Shown: positions 35,064 through 44,997, counted from the stretch's first letter. The stretch is DNA of 64,000 nt from Kaistella solincola (GCF_000812875.1 NZ_JSYK01000003.1:558001-622000), one strand, 5' to 3'. The notes: generated by a model not told the origin, from the sequence alone. Made by a program: numbers and translations.

Positions 35064-35921
35064 ATGAGCAAATTAAAAATCGCAATTCAAAAAAGTGGAC
35101 GCTTAAGCGAAAAATCTCTTGAACTTTTAAAAGAATGTGGAATAAAATTTCCCGATTTTAAAAGCAAACTTAAAAATTCTGCTACCAACTTTCCCTTAGA
35201 AATCCTTTTTCTACGCGACGATGATATTCCGAAATATGTGGAACAGGGAATAGTAGATATCGGCATCATCGGCGAAAACGAAGTGCTGGAACAGGACAAA
35301 AATGTGATAGTCGTGCGAAAACTTGGTTTTGCAAATTGCCGCCTTTCGCTCGCCATTCCAAAAGAAACGGACTATAGCAACCTTAGTTTTTTCAAAGGTA
35401 AAAAGATTGCGACTTCTTATCCGACCATTGTCAGAAATTATTTTGAAAATAAAAATATTTTTGCTGAAATCGTGGAAATTTCCGGGAGTGTGGAAATCGC
35501 GCCGAGCATCGGTCTGGCAGATACCATCGCCGATTTGGTGAGTTCCGGCGGCACGCTTTTGCACAACGGATTAAAAGAAGTTGAGGAAATTCTGCGTAGC
35601 GAAGCCGTTTTAATTTCCAACGAAAATTTGCCTGCAGAAAGCGAAATAATTCTGGAATCATTTCTGTTTCGGATTCAGGCGGTGGTTAATTCGCGGGAAA
35701 ATAAATACATTTTGCTTAATGCACCAAATGAATCGCTTGATCAAATCATTAACATTTTGCCCGGCATGAAATCGCCTACCGTTTTGCCACTGGCGGAATC
35801 TGGGTGGAGCAGCATTCACTCCGTAGTGCGCGAAAATGAGTTTTGGCAAATTATAGACGAGCTGAAAAAGTGCGGTGCTGAAGGAATTTTGGTTATTCCA
35901 ATTGAAAAAATGGTTTTGTAA
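35064..35921 (+). CDS. hisG: ATP phosphoribosyltransferase (long form)
   Basis: 285 residues. First step of histidine synthesis, ATP plus PRPP to phosphoribosyl-ATP. The start KLKIAIQKSGRLSEKSLELL, the segment GIVDIGIIGENEVLE and the loop SSGGTLLHNGLKEVEEIL are clear. The C-terminal about 75 residues form the regulatory domain found in the long HisG, which binds histidine as feedback inhibitor, so HisZ is not needed. First gene of the operon, after the attenuator. Confidence 0.96.
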   Translation: MSKLKIAIQKSGRLSEKSLELLKECGIKFPDFKSKLKNSATNFPLEILFLRDDDIPKYVEQGIVDIGIIGENEVLEQDKNVIVVRKLGFANCRLSLAIPKETDYSNLSFFKGKKIATSYPTIVRNYFENKNIFAEIVEISGSVEIAPSIGLADTIADLVSSGGTLLHNGLKEVEEILRSEAVLISNENLPAESEIILESFLFRIQAVVNSRENKYILLNAPNESLDQIINILPGMKSPTVLPLAESGWSSIHSVVRENEFWQIIDELKKCGAEGILVIPIEKMVL

Positions 35922-35932
35922 ATTCAGAAATT

Positions 35933-37228
35933 ATGAAAAATATACTGAAATACCCGGCAAAAAATACGTGGGAAATTCTTTTACAGCGGCCTGTTCTTGA
36001 GAAAGCTAACTTGCGAAATACCGTTCAGGAAATTTTCAGTGAAGTTAGAAATGCTGGTGATTTTGCCTTAAAAAAATACTCCGAAAAATTCGATCAGGTA
36101 AACCTAAAAAATTTGGCCGTTTCACCGGAAGAAATTGAATTTGCGACAAAAGAAGTTTCCGATGAATTGAAGAATGCAATTGCGCAGGCAAAGGAAAATA
36201 TTTTTAAATTTCACTTTGCACAAAAGGAAAAATCCGTAGAAATCGAAACGACAGAAGGGGTGGTTTGCTGGCGCGAATCCCGACCGATTGAAAAAGTTGG
36301 TTTGTATATTCCAGGCGGCACGGCGCCGCTATTTTCAACGGTTTTGATGTTGGCTATTCCCGCGCAAATCGCGGGCTGCAAAGAAATAATTTTGTGTACG
36401 CCACCGCAAAAAAACGGCACCATCAATCCCGCGATTTTGTACGCGGCGAGCTTATGCGGAGTTTCAAAAATCTTTAAAGTGGGCGGCGCGCAGGCAATTG
36501 CTGCACTGACTTTCGGCACCGAAAGCATTCCTAAAGTTGACAAAATTTTCGGTCCCGGAAATCAATATGTTACACAGGCAAAACAGTTGGCAACGGAATA
36601 TAATGTTGCAATCGATCTGCCGGCCGGTCCAAGTGAAGTTTTGGTGATTGCCGATGAAAGTGCAAATCCAACATTTTGCGCGGCCGACTTGCTGTCCCAA
36701 GCGGAACACGGAACCGATTCACAAGTGATTTTTATCGCGACAGATGAGCAAATTTTAGAAGAAACTTTAGCTGAAATTGAAAAGCAGGTTTTGGAACTTC
36801 CTCGACGGGAAATCGCAAAAATTACCCTGAATAGTAGCCAATTTATTTTGGCGAAGTCCGTGGAACAAGCAATTGAAATCAGCAATTTTTACGCTCCGGA
36901 ACACTTAATTTTAGCGGTTGATAATCCACGAAATTACGTTTGCAAAATCACAAACGCGGGTTCTGTTTTTCTTGGAAATTATACGCCGGAAGCGGCCGGA
37001 GATTACGCAAGCGGAACGAACCACACTTTGCCGACGAATGGTTTTGCGAAAAATTATAGCGGCGTTTCGCTCGACAGTTTTGTGAAAAAAATGACGGTTC
37101 AGGAAATCTCAAAAAAAGGAATTCTGAAAATCGGAAAAACCATTGAAGTTATGGCCGAAGCGGAAGGTTTGTTCGCACACAAAAATGCAGTTTCATTGCG
37201 CTTAAAATCACTTCAAAATGGAATTTAA
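35933..37228 (+). CDS. hisD: Histidinol dehydrogenase
   Basis: 431 residues, full length. Zn- and NAD-dependent oxidation of histidinol to histidine, the last two steps. KVGLYIPGGTAPLFSTVLML, FGPGNQYVTQAKQL, DLPAGPSEVLVIAD and the Zn-site region LLSQAEHGTDSQ are all present, with the C-terminal GDYASGTNHTLPTNG. It starts 11 nt after hisG and overlaps hisC by 11 nt. Confidence 0.97.
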   Translation: MKNILKYPAKNTWEILLQRPVLEKANLRNTVQEIFSEVRNAGDFALKKYSEKFDQVNLKNLAVSPEEIEFATKEVSDELKNAIAQAKENIFKFHFAQKEKSVEIETTEGVVCWRESRPIEKVGLYIPGGTAPLFSTVLMLAIPAQIAGCKEIILCTPPQKNGTINPAILYAASLCGVSKIFKVGGAQAIAALTFGTESIPKVDKIFGPGNQYVTQAKQLATEYNVAIDLPAGPSEVLVIADESANPTFCAADLLSQAEHGTDSQVIFIATDEQILEETLAEIEKQVLELPRREIAKITLNSSQFILAKSVEQAIEISNFYAPEHLILAVDNPRNYVCKITNAGSVFLGNYTPEAAGDYASGTNHTLPTNGFAKNYSGVSLDSFVKKMTVQEISKKGILKIGKTIEVMAEAEGLFAHKNAVSLRLKSLQNGI

Positions 37229-38240
37229 TTTAGAAAAATTGGTGCGACCACATTTAGCAAGTTTAAAATCTTACCAGACTTTGCGCGATTTTTACATGCG
37301 CGAAAAAATGACCTTTTTAGATGCTAATGAAAATCCATTTGGTGAATTCAACCGTTATCCGACCGGAAATCCGCTTGAATTAAAGAATAGATTAGCTGAA
37401 ATAAACGGCGTTAATGCCGCAAATTTATTTTTAGGAAACGGAAGCGACGAACTTATAGATCTCATTCAGCGGCTATTCTGCGAACCTGGGAAAGATGCTA
37501 TTTTGGTGATGAATCCGAGTTTTGTGATGTATGAGATTTATGCGAAAATGAATAATCTGCAGGTTGAAAAACTCGATTTAAATTCAGGTTTTCAGCTGGA
37601 AAAAAATACTTTTTTGGAAAAAAATGCTCAAAGAGCAGCCAAAATTTTATTTCTGTGTTCGCCGAACAATCCAACCGGAAATGCTATTGAAAATCTGGAA
37701 TTTTACATTGAAAACTTTAATGGAATTGTGGTTGTTGATGAAGCTTATATTGAATTTTCAGCTCAGGATTCAGCTGTGAAACTTTTAGCAAAATATCCAA
37801 ATTTAATCGTTCTGAAAACTTTGTCAAAAGCTTATGGAATGGCGGGTTTGCGCATCGGAATCGGAATTGCGTCTGAAGAAATTGCAGATTTTTTCAACCG
37901 TTTTAAACCGCCGTACAACATCAGTTCAGAAAGTCAAAAACTTGCTTTAGAGCAGCTAAAAAAATCGGTGCAAATTGAGGAAAAAATTTCAAAAATTCTG
38001 GCTGAAAAAGAACGTTTAAAAAGAAATTTAGGACAAATTTCGGAAATTGTAAACATTTACCCTTCGGAGGCCAATTTTTTTCTGATCGAATTTAAAGATG
38101 CTGAAAAAGCGTATCAAGTTTTACTTGAAAATAAAATTCTGACAAGCTTAAGACATCCGGCTTTAAAAAATTGTCTTCGCATCAGCGTCGGAACAGCTGA
38201 AGAAAATTCCAAATTACTAAATGTTTTAGCACAAATTTAA
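37218..38240 (+). CDS. hisC: Histidinol-phosphate aminotransferase
   Basis: 340 residues. PLP enzyme converting imidazole-acetol phosphate to histidinol phosphate. [15 protein letters not shown] near the N-terminus, [19 protein letters not shown] and the PLP lysine in [18 protein letters not shown] are the HisC pattern. The ATG lies inside the 3' end of hisD (11-nt overlap) and hisB starts 2 nt after the stop, consistent with translational coupling. Confidence 0.96.
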   Translation: MEFNLEKLVRPHLASLKSYQTLRDFYMREKMTFLDANENPFGEFNRYPTGNPLELKNRLAEINGVNAANLFLGNGSDELIDLIQRLFCEPGKDAILVMNPSFVMYEIYAKMNNLQVEKLDLNSGFQLEKNTFLEKNAQRAAKILFLCSPNNPTGNAIENLEFYIENFNGIVVVDEAYIEFSAQDSAVKLLAKYPNLIVLKTLSKAYGMAGLRIGIGIASEEIADFFNRFKPPYNISSESQKLALEQLKKSVQIEEKISKILAEKERLKRNLGQISEIVNIYPSEANFFLIEFKDAEKAYQVLLENKILTSLRHPALKNCLRISVGTAEENSKLLNVLAQI

Positions 38241-38242
38241 TT

Positions 38243-39337
38243 ATGAAAAAAGTATTATTCATCGACCGCGACGGCACATTGATTATTGAACCGCCGACAG
38301 ATTTTCAGGTTGATTCTTTAGAAAAACTGGAATTTTACCCAAAAGTCATTCAAAATTTAGCGAAAATCGTAACCGAACTCGACTACGAACTCGTGATGGT
38401 TACAAATCAGGACGGTCTCGGAACTGATTCTTTTCCCGAAGAAAATTTCCAGCTTCCACAGGAAAAAATGCTGAGAACTTTGGCCAATGAAAACATCATT
38501 TTTTCGGATATTTTAATCGATAAAAGTTTTGAGGCAGAAAATTCCCCGAATCGCAAACCGCGAACCGGAATGCTTCAGAAATACATCTTTGGAAATTACG
38601 ATCTCGAAAATTCTTTCGTTATCGGTGACCGCAAAACCGACGTGGAACTTGCGAAAAATTTAGGGACAAAATCAATTTTTATTGGTGAAGAAAATCCTTA
38701 CGGCGCCACTTTAACCACCAAAAACTGGGACGAAATTTACCGGTATTTAAAGCAAATTCCGCGAAAAGCAAAAGTTCAGCGAAAAACCGAAGAAACAGAA
38801 ATTTCCATCGTACTCCATCTTGACGGAAGCGGAAAATCTAATATTAGAACCGGCTTGGCGTTTTTTGACCATATGCTGGAACAGATTTCAAAACACGGTA
38901 ATTTCGATTTAGAAATCACAGTAAACGGCGATTTAGAAGTTGATGAACACCACACTATTGAAGACACGGCGCTGGTTTTAGGAACATGTTTCGCGGAAGC
39001 TTTAGGCTCGAAAAAAGGAATTGAACGCTACGCTTTTGCGCTGCCGATGGACGATTGTCTCGCGCAGGTTGCGTTGGATTTTGGCGGACGCAACTGGCTC
39101 GTTTGGAACGTAGATTTCAAACGCGAAAAAATAGGCGATGTGCCTACTGAAATGTTTTTTCACTTTTTCAAATCTTTTACAGACACCGCGAAATGCAACC
39201 TGAACATTCAATGTGAAGGCGATAATGAACACCACAAGATAGAATCAATTTTCAAAGCTTTTGCTAAAGTTCTGCGAGATGCCGTAAAGCAAAATCAAAA
39301 TAATTTCTCCATACCAAGCACAAAAGGAACCTTATGA
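38243..39337 (+). CDS. hisB: Bifunctional histidinol-phosphatase / imidazoleglycerol-phosphate dehydratase
   Basis: 364 residues, the fused form. The N-terminal HAD phosphatase has FIDRDGTL (D8, D10) and [16 protein letters not shown]. The zinc-binding Cys/His loop known from E. coli HisB is not present: the region before RKP reads [11 protein letters not shown] without Cys. The C-terminal dehydratase starts near residue 180 and has the metal-binding [11 protein letters not shown] and the second EHHKIES repeats. It overlaps hisH by 4 nt. Confidence 0.95.
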   Translation: MKKVLFIDRDGTLIIEPPTDFQVDSLEKLEFYPKVIQNLAKIVTELDYELVMVTNQDGLGTDSFPEENFQLPQEKMLRTLANENIIFSDILIDKSFEAENSPNRKPRTGMLQKYIFGNYDLENSFVIGDRKTDVELAKNLGTKSIFIGEENPYGATLTTKNWDEIYRYLKQIPRKAKVQRKTEETEISIVLHLDGSGKSNIRTGLAFFDHMLEQISKHGNFDLEITVNGDLEVDEHHTIEDTALVLGTCFAEALGSKKGIERYAFALPMDDCLAQVALDFGGRNWLVWNVDFKREKIGDVPTEMFFHFFKSFTDTAKCNLNIQCEGDNEHHKIESIFKAFAKVLRDAVKQNQNNFSIPSTKGTL

Positions 39338-39915
39338 TTGCAATTATTGACTATGTCGCCGGAAATGTAAAATCTGTACAAAATGCCGTAGAAAAACTGG
39401 GTTTTGAAACCATCATCACTTCAGATTTTGAGGAAATTAAAAACGCTAAAAAAGTTATTTTTCCTGGTGTTGGCGAAGCTTCCACGGCGATGAAATATTT
39501 GAAAAACTTGAAACTGGACGAATTAATTCCGAGCTTAAAGCAGCCTTTTTTGGGAATTTGCTTGGGCCAGCAACTGCTCTGCAATTTTTCGGAAGAAGGA
39601 AACACAAAATGTCTCGGCATTTTCGACTTAAATGTCAAAGGATTTCCCGCGACCGACATTGTGCCGCACATGGGCTGGAATAATTTACAGCAGATTAACG
39701 GTGAATTATTAGCTGGAATTTCCGCCGACGATAACTTTTATTTCGTGCACAGCTATTACTGTGAAATTGGAAAAAATACGACATCAACTTGCGATTATAT
39801 TTTGCCTTTCAGCGCGACTTTGCAAAAAGATAATTTTTACGGAACGCAGTTTCATCCGGAAAAATCCGGTGCTGTAGGAGCAAAAATTTTAGAAAATTTT
39901 TTGAAGTTAAAATAA
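39334..39915 (+). CDS. hisH: Imidazole glycerol phosphate synthase, glutaminase subunit
   Basis: 193 residues. A class I glutamine amidotransferase that feeds ammonia to His[15 protein letters not shown] at the start, the nucleophile in GICLGQQLL, and the His/Glu pair in [10 protein letters not shown] are intact. The ATG overlaps the hisB stop (ATGA). It is followed by a 66-nt gap before hisA, the largest gap inside the operon. Confidence 0.96.
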   Translation: MIAIIDYVAGNVKSVQNAVEKLGFETIITSDFEEIKNAKKVIFPGVGEASTAMKYLKNLKLDELIPSLKQPFLGICLGQQLLCNFSEEGNTKCLGIFDLNVKGFPATDIVPHMGWNNLQQINGELLAGISADDNFYFVHSYYCEIGKNTTSTCDYILPFSATLQKDNFYGTQFHPEKSGAVGAKILENFLKLK

Positions 39916-39981
39916 AAGACTTTAACCATAAAAGTAACTAACAAATTACGCGAAAGTACGGTGGTTTAAAAAAAATTAAAA

Positions 39982-40695
39982 ATGAAAATAATTCCAGCTA
40001 TTGATATCATCGACGGAAAATGTGTGCGCCTCTCGAAAGGCGATTACGAAACGAAGAAAATCTATCATGAAAATCCGCTCGACATTGCAAAAGAATTTGA
40101 AGCCAACGGAATTCAATATTTACATGTCGTTGATCTCGACGGTGCGAAAGCGAAGACTATTAAAAACCTGAAAACGCTTGAAATTTTGGCTGCTAAAACG
40201 GCATTAATTATCGATTTCGGCGGTGGAATAAAATCAAGACAGGATTTAAAAAACGCTTTTAGTGCCGGCGCAAGTCAGGTTACGGTTGGAAGTATTGCCG
40301 TAGAAAATCCGGAAATTTGTGCCGAATGGCTCGAAGAATTTGGTGCGGAAAAATTAATTCTCGGCGCTGACTGTTTAAATCGGAAAGTCAAAACTTCCGG
40401 TTGGCTCACGGAATCTGATTTGGATGTTTTGGATTTTATCCAGGATTATCAGAAAAAGGGAATTCAATCGGTAATCTGCACCGATATTTCCAAAGACGGA
40501 ATGTTGCAGGGGCCGTCTTTTGAGCTTTATACGGAGATTTTAAAACAAACTAAAATTGATTTAATAGCAAGCGGCGGAATTTCATCCATCGAAGACGTAG
40601 AAGAATTGAAAAATATCGGCTGTGCCGGCGCCATCATAGGAAAAGCTTTATACGAAGGAAAAATTTCCTTAAAAGAACTCCAAAAATTTTTATAA
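39982..40695 (+). CDS. hisA: Phosphoribosylformimino-AICAR phosphate isomerase
   Basis: 237 residues, a beta/alpha barrel that opens the ribose ring of Pro[21 protein letters not shown] carries the first catalytic Asp and [16 protein letters not shown] the second; [13 protein letters not shown] is a phosphate site. Half-barrel symmetry with hisF is visible. The hisF ATG directly follows the stop codon. Confidence 0.96.
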   Translation: MKIIPAIDIIDGKCVRLSKGDYETKKIYHENPLDIAKEFEANGIQYLHVVDLDGAKAKTIKNLKTLEILAAKTALIIDFGGGIKSRQDLKNAFSAGASQVTVGSIAVENPEICAEWLEEFGAEKLILGADCLNRKVKTSGWLTESDLDVLDFIQDYQKKGIQSVICTDISKDGMLQGPSFELYTEILKQTKIDLIASGGISSIEDVEELKNIGCAGAIIGKALYEGKISLKELQKFL

Positions 40696-41448
40696 ATGTT
40701 GAAAAAAAGAATTATTCCGTGTCTGGATATCAAAGACGGGAAAACGGTAAAAGGAGTTCAGTTTGAAGATTTACGGATCGCCGGCGATCCCGTGGAACTC
40801 GCAAAAAAATATGTGAAAGACGGCGCTGATGAATTGGTTTTTCTGGATATCACGGCGACTTTGGAAGGCAGAAAAACATTGATCGAACTCGTAGAAAAAC
40901 TCAGTTTGGAAATCAATATTCCGTTTACAATTGGCGGTGGAATTTCATCTGTTCAGGATGTAGAAGCTTTATTAAAAGCCGGTGCAGATAAAGTTTCGCT
41001 CAATTCCGCGGCGGTTCGTCGGCCAGAACTGATTCGGGATATCGCGCAGCAATTCGGTAATCAATGCGTTGTGGTTGCCATTGATACGAAAAATATTGCG
41101 GGTGAAGATTTTGTTTTCATCAGCGGCGGAAAAATTCAGACCCAACTGAAAACTTTGGATTGGATTAAAGCTGTAACTGATTTAGGTGCAGGTGAAATTT
41201 TACTTACTTCAATGGATTTTGATGGTACAAAAAATGGGTTTGACATCCGCATGTTGCAGAATGTTGCAGAAGTTTGTCAGCTTCCGGTAATCGCATCCGG
41301 AGGTGCCGGAAAAATGGAAGATTTTACGGAACTTTTTAATGAGACAAAAGTCACCGGCGGTCTGGCAGCGAGCATTTTTCACTTCAATGAAATTGCGATT
41401 CCGGAGCTTAAAAATTATTTAAAAACGCAGAAAATAAACGTACGATGA
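40696..41448 (+). CDS. hisF: Imidazole glycerol phosphate synthase, cyclase subunit
   Basis: 250 residues. With HisH it makes imidazole glycerol phosphate and AICAR, linking histidine to purine synthesis. [36 protein letters not shown] and [13 protein letters not shown] are family signatures, with catalytic Asp in LDIKD and in SMDFDGT. It abuts hisA and overlaps hisI by 4 nt. Confidence 0.97.
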   Translation: MLKKRIIPCLDIKDGKTVKGVQFEDLRIAGDPVELAKKYVKDGADELVFLDITATLEGRKTLIELVEKLSLEINIPFTIGGGISSVQDVEALLKAGADKVSLNSAAVRRPELIRDIAQQFGNQCVVVAIDTKNIAGEDFVFISGGKIQTQLKTLDWIKAVTDLGAGEILLTSMDFDGTKNGFDIRMLQNVAEVCQLPVIASGGAGKMEDFTELFNETKVTGGLAASIFHFNEIAIPELKNYLKTQKINVR

Positions 41449-42035
41449 AATTAGATTTTGAAAAAGGAAATGGTTTGGTTCCCGCAATTATCCAGGACAG
41501 CTGCACGCAGCAGGTTTTAATGTTGGGTTATATGAACGAAGAAGCGCTGGAACTTACAAAAAGCGAAGGAAGAGTTCACTTTTTCAGCCGCACCAAAAAC
41601 CGGATTTGGCTTAAAGGTGAAACATCGGAAAATTATCTTTTCGTAGAAAACATTGCGGAAGATTGCGATTCCGATGCGCTTTTAATTCAGGTAAAACCGG
41701 CGGGAAATGTGTGTCATACCGGAAGTTTCAGCTGCTTTGGTGAAAAAAATTCCAAAGGTTTTCTGTATGAATTAGAAGAAAAAATTTCGGGTAGAATCGA
41801 CCAAAAATCCGAAAATTCCTACACCTACGATTTGTTTCAGCGCGGCATCAACAAAGTGGCGCAGAAAGTAGGAGAGGAAGCCGTGGAACTTGTGATAGAA
41901 GCAAAAGACGATAATGCAGAGCTTTTTAAAAATGAAGCTGCCGATCTCATGTATCACTTTTTAATTTTGTTGAAAGCAAAATCATTTTCGCTAAGCGATA
42001 TTGAAGAAGTTTTGCTTGCTCGTGATAAAAAATAA
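41445..42035 (+). CDS. hisI: Bifunctional phosphoribosyl-AMP cyclohydrolase / phosphoribosyl-ATP pyrophosphatase
   Basis: 196 residues, the HisIE fusion performing steps two and three. The cyclohydrolase half has [25 protein letters not shown] and the Zn-site [11 protein letters not shown]. The pyrophosphatase half (from about residue 110) has [16 protein letters not shown] and [14 protein letters not shown]. It is last in the operon; the hairpin at 42068 follows 32 nt later. Confidence 0.96.
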   Translation: MKLDFEKGNGLVPAIIQDSCTQQVLMLGYMNEEALELTKSEGRVHFFSRTKNRIWLKGETSENYLFVENIAEDCDSDALLIQVKPAGNVCHTGSFSCFGEKNSKGFLYELEEKISGRIDQKSENSYTYDLFQRGINKVAQKVGEEAVELVIEAKDDNAELFKNEAADLMYHFLILLKAKSFSLSDIEEVLLARDKK

Positions 42036-42067
42036 AAAAATAGCCGTTTTTTGCCCAAAAAAAAAGA

Positions 42068-42093
42068 AATCCCGCATCATAAGATGCGGGATT
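42068..42093. terminator. Terminator between hisI and rplT
   Basis: A perfect 11-bp stem AATCCCGCATC/GATGCGGGATT with loop ATAA. The T-rich tail is on the minus strand, so it mainly serves rpmI-rplT; it can also stop the his operon. Confidence 0.85.
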
Positions 42094-42118
42094 ATAATTG
42101 ATAACAAAAATTTTACAT

Positions 42119-42463
42119 TTATTTTACTTGATCTACAATTGCTTTGAACGCTTCAGGGTGATTCATTGCTAAATCAGCTAAAACTTTTCTGTTCAATTCA
42201 ATATTGTTAGATTTTAGAGCGCCCATAAACTGGGAGTAAGACATCCCGTGTTCTCTTGCACCCGCGTTGATACGCGTGATCCAAAGGCTTCGGAAGCTTC
42301 TTTTCTTTTCTTTTCTACCGCGGTAAGCATATTGCATTGCTTTTTGCACGGCGTTTTTCGCTACGGTCCAAACATTTTTTCTTCTACCGAAAAAACCTTT
42401 CGCCAGCTTAATTACTTTTTTTCTGCGAGCTCGGGAAGCTACGACATTTACTGATCTTGGCAT
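42119..42463 (-). CDS. rplT: 50S ribosomal protein L20
   Basis: 114 residues, normal length. [32 protein letters not shown] is the long basic N-terminal extension that binds 23S r[25 protein letters not shown] is the most conserved block. It is downstream of rpmI with a 116-nt gap that holds two hairpins (42493-42506, 42555-42576). In other bacteria L20 represses its own operon by binding mRNA, so these are candidate sites. Unusually, infC is not adjacent but 8 kb away. Confidence 0.97.
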   Translation of the reverse strand: MPRSVNVVASRARRKKVIKLAKGFFGRRKNVWTVAKNAVQKAMQYAYRGRKEKKRSFRSLWITRINAGAREHGMSYSQFMGALKSNNIELNRKVLADLAMNHPEAFKAIVDQVK

Positions 42464-42579
42464 AATTTAAATTTGTTTTTTTGAAAAGGGCGTTCGCCGT
42501 GGCGAAACTTTTTTGCACCGTTTCAGGGTTAAAATTTCTGAATTTCTGGAATCCTTATAAACCGGTTGATTTATAAAAA

Positions 42580-42777
42580 CTACTTTAAAGCTAATTGGCG
42601 TAAAACACTTTTTTTGTCCACTTCAGCCACGTAAGAAGTTTGCGTAAGATTTCTCTTTTGCTTGGTTTCTTTTTTGGTCAAGATGTGGCTTTTGAAAGCA
42701 CCTTTTCTTTTAATTTTACCGGTTCCGGTAAGCTTAAAACGCTTTTTAGCACCTGATTTAGTTTTTAATTTTGGCAT
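42580..42777 (-). CDS. rpmI: 50S ribosomal protein L35
   Basis: 65 residues, basic. [33 protein letters not shown] is the L35 hallmark. It is normally directly behind infC; here the genes upstream are on the other strand, and a -7 box at 42863-42870 would give it an independent promoter with a leader of about 80 nt. Confidence 0.96.
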   Translation of the reverse strand: MPKLKTKSGAKKRFKLTGTGKIKRKGAFKSHILTKKETKQKRNLTQTSYVAEVDKKSVLRQLALK

Positions 42778-42862
42778 TACTTGCTGCTTTTATATTGTTA
42801 TCAATCTCTTTCTGTCGCGCGTAGAAAGCATCTTGAGAGATATTTCCACGTTTTTCAGACTG

Positions 42863-42870
42863 CAAAAGTA
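42863..42870 (-). promoter_or_regulatory. -7 box of an rpmI-rplT promoter
   Basis: TACTTTTG on the minus strand fits TAnnTTTG, 85 nt before the rpmI ATG. It provides a promoter independent of thrS-infC. No good -33 partner is seen. Confidence 0.5.
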
Positions 42871-42918
42871 CGAAATTTCGTGCAAATACGAAAAGATATT
42901 TGGTTTAAATATTTGCGG

Positions 42919-43081
42919 GTTTTGGGCGTGTCCGTTGGTCGCTCATTATGGCGCTCGCTGCGCTCGCGCCACCATTCGCTCCCGCCGGCCGGGCTTTCCG
43001 CTCATACTCCTCGGTCCGGCGCGGCCTTTAGGCTGCGCCGGACCTGCGGGGTAACCGCTGCGATCCCTCACGCAGCTTGAC
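42919..43081 (+). repeat. 163-bp GC-rich direct repeat, copy 1
   Basis: Starts GTTTTGGGCG and ends before TTTAAC. It has a GCTCGCTGCGCTCGC block, GCCGGCCGGGC, and a 14-bp hairpin (43013-43026 with 43031-43044, loop TTTA), then GGGGTAACCGCTG and ATCCCTCACGC. Copy 2 at 44998-45160 has the same length, order and orientation with nearly 90% identity by eye. Both are far more GC-rich than the surroundings. Confidence 0.88.
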
Positions 43082-43234
43082 TTTAACTCGATATTTTTTT
43101 AAATCAATAGCCAATTAATACGCAGTAAGATCCAATTCATTCGCGTCATAAAAAATCATAAAATTTGGGATTTTCCGGTCGAGCGGTCTTGCTTTTGATG
43201 CGGATTTCACCATACACCAAAAAAATATACGAAT
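43082..43234 (+). other. Upstream region of the alcohol dehydrogenase gene
   Basis: 153 bp between repeat copy 1 and the dehydrogenase. No exact TAnnTTTG box and no coding frame is seen. With the repeat and the rpmI promoter it makes up the 457-bp stretch without a gene from 42778 to 43234. Confidence 0.4.
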
Positions 43235-44386
43235 ATGTTAGCAATGAACTTTCGCGGCCCATACCGCGTGCGTGCCGACCGCAATATGCCCGAGCCGCAA
43301 ATCGAACATCCGGAAGATGCAATTGTCAAGGTTTTAAGATCCTGCATTTGCGGTTCCGATCTGCATTTATACCATGGCCTTGTTCCTGATACCCGTGTCG
43401 GGAGTACTTTCGGCCATGAATTTATTGGCGAAGTAGTAGAAATCGGTTCCGGCGTACAGAAATTAAAGGTAGGAGATAAAGTCATGGTACCTTTTAATAT
43501 TTCCTGCGGCAAATGTGCCTTCTGCAAACAAGAACTCTATGGCAACTGCCATGAATCGAATCCTATGGCTACAGCAGTAGGAGGAATTTTCGGATATTCA
43601 CACACCGCCGGAGGATATCAGGGCGGGCAGGCGGAATATGCGCGCGTTCCTTATGCCGATGTCGGTCCGACTGTAATTCCGGACTGGATGGATCCTGATG
43701 ATGCCGTTCTCTTGACCGACGTGGTACCGACAGGTTATCAGGCGGCGGAAATGGCGGGAATCCAGACAGGAGATACAGTGGTGGTCTTCGGTGCCGGACC
43801 AATTGGGATTATGGCTGCAAAATCTGCCTGGCTTTTTGGTGCCGGACGGGTTATCGTAATTGATCATATTGAAGAAAGACTGGAGTTTGTCGCCAGATAT
43901 GCGCAGTGCGAAGCCTACAATTTCAACAGCATTGGCGATCCCGTGGTTTTCATCAAGACACAAACCGACTCGCTCGGTGCGGATGTCTGTATTGATGCTG
44001 TGGGCTGTGAGGCAAAAGGTAACACGATGAACACGCTTTTGGGAATTAAACTAATGTTGCAGGGAGGTTCTACTACAGCACTTCACTGGGCAATAAATTC
44101 CGTTAAAAAAGGTGGAATCGTTTCCATAGTAGGCGTTTACGGACCTATCGATGCTTTGGTTCCAATTGGAAATGTAGTAAATAAAGGAATTACCATTCGC
44201 GCCAATCAGACAGCCGTGAAACGTCATCTTCCAAAGCTGATCGAGCATGTGAAAAACGGTATCATTAATCCGAAGGAAATTATTACACACCGGATACCGC
44301 TTGAGGAAATGGCCGACGCTTACCATATATTTTCCAACAAGCTGGATGGCTGTATTAAAACCGTTTTAATTCCGCCCACAGCTTAA
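43235..44386 (+). CDS. Zinc-dependent alcohol dehydrogenase (glutathione-independent formaldehyde dehydrogenase-like)
   Basis: 383 residues, medium-chain dehydrogenase. Catalytic zinc ligands lie in SCICGSDLH and FGHEFIGEVVEIG; the structural zinc loop CGKCAFCKQELYGNC has all four Cys. The Rossmann motif VFGAGPIGIMAA is near residue 187. The insertion around residues 110-140 (GGYQGGQAEYARVPYAD) and the C-terminal region fit the FdhA-like branch that acts without glutathione, but substrate cannot be fixed from sequence. It leads a two-gene unit with an unknown protein 29 nt downstream, between two copies of a 163-bp repeat. ATG 43244 is a possible alternative start. Confidence 0.88.
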   Translation: MLAMNFRGPYRVRADRNMPEPQIEHPEDAIVKVLRSCICGSDLHLYHGLVPDTRVGSTFGHEFIGEVVEIGSGVQKLKVGDKVMVPFNISCGKCAFCKQELYGNCHESNPMATAVGGIFGYSHTAGGYQGGQAEYARVPYADVGPTVIPDWMDPDDAVLLTDVVPTGYQAAEMAGIQTGDTVVVFGAGPIGIMAAKSAWLFGAGRVIVIDHIEERLEFVARYAQCEAYNFNSIGDPVVFIKTQTDSLGADVCIDAVGCEAKGNTMNTLLGIKLMLQGGSTTALHWAINSVKKGGIVSIVGVYGPIDALVPIGNVVNKGITIRANQTAVKRHLPKLIEHVKNGIINPKEIITHRIPLEEMADAYHIFSNKLDGCIKTVLIPPTA

Positions 44387-44415
44387 GAAGTGTTTAACAT
44401 TAAAAATATCACAAC

Positions 44416-44943
44416 ATGCATACAGATGAAACCAAGCCTTCAGACTTTAAAAAAAGTCAACCGGCAGATCATAGTCATATAAAAGGTTGGGGCATAGATG
44501 CCGACCCGCAGAACGATCCCACTTATCCCATTAAAAAGCGGACGAACGAAGAACATGAAGGTTACGCGTGGGATAGGCCCGTGCAGCAAGAAACCGATGT
44601 TGAAATCCTGAAATCCGTGGAAAGGCCGAACTTAACTGCAGTTTTTGGTACCGCAGCACCGCCACATGGTGTAGCCGGGAAAATCCGGGAATATGCTTTT
44701 AAATACAGTGAATCCAGCTACGGCAGATGGCTTCCGCTTATGTTGGCGGACCGGGTTGGAGTAGTGGAAGGCATTATTGACGACTTTACGAAAGGTCATA
44801 TCCCGAACGTTGCGGCTGAATTGGGTTGGCCCGGCGAATGGAAATACAACAAGAAAGGTTTTATTATAAAAATCGCGGTTGCAGCTGCGGTAACAGCAGT
44901 TGCCGTAAGTGTCCTGAGCTCGAATAAAGACAAGGAGGACTGA
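44416..44943 (+). CDS. Conserved-looking unknown protein with C-terminal membrane segment
   Basis: 175 residues, no family recognised. The N-terminal 60 residues are hydrophilic with W, H and D (HIKGWGIDADPQNDPTYP), the middle part is more structured (KIREYAFKYSESSYGRWLPLMLADRVGVVEGIIDD), and residues about 150-167 form a hydrophobic Ala/Val-rich segment (KIAVAAAVTAVAVSVL), followed by a charged tail. It probably has a single C-terminal anchor with the bulk in the cytoplasm. Its spacing of 29 nt from the dehydrogenase and the shared terminator suggest joint expression and a related task. Confidence 0.75.
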   Translation: MHTDETKPSDFKKSQPADHSHIKGWGIDADPQNDPTYPIKKRTNEEHEGYAWDRPVQQETDVEILKSVERPNLTAVFGTAAPPHGVAGKIREYAFKYSESSYGRWLPLMLADRVGVVEGIIDDFTKGHIPNVAAELGWPGEWKYNKKGFIIKIAVAAAVTAVAVSVLSSNKDKED

Positions 44944-44970
44944 TAGTTTTTAAAATATATTTCTAAATAA

Positions 44971-44997
44971 AAGAGACTTTTTCAGGTCTCTTTTTTT
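44971..44997 (+). terminator. Terminator after the dehydrogenase unit
   Basis: AAGAGAC pairs with GTCTCTT around an 8-nt loop, followed by a T-run. It directly precedes repeat copy 2. Confidence 0.8.

Noticed and set aside
42662-43080. Plus-strand open frames of 99-130 codons running over rpmI, its promoter and the GC-rich repeat
   Set aside because: They are antisense to rpmI or encode repeat DNA (R, A, P, G-rich translation) and have no start signal; the frame exists because GC-rich repeat DNA lacks stop codons.
43082-43234. tRNA gene or attachment site near the accessory block
   Set aside because: No cloverleaf or TTCGA-type T-loop could be read on either strand, and no integrase gene is present.
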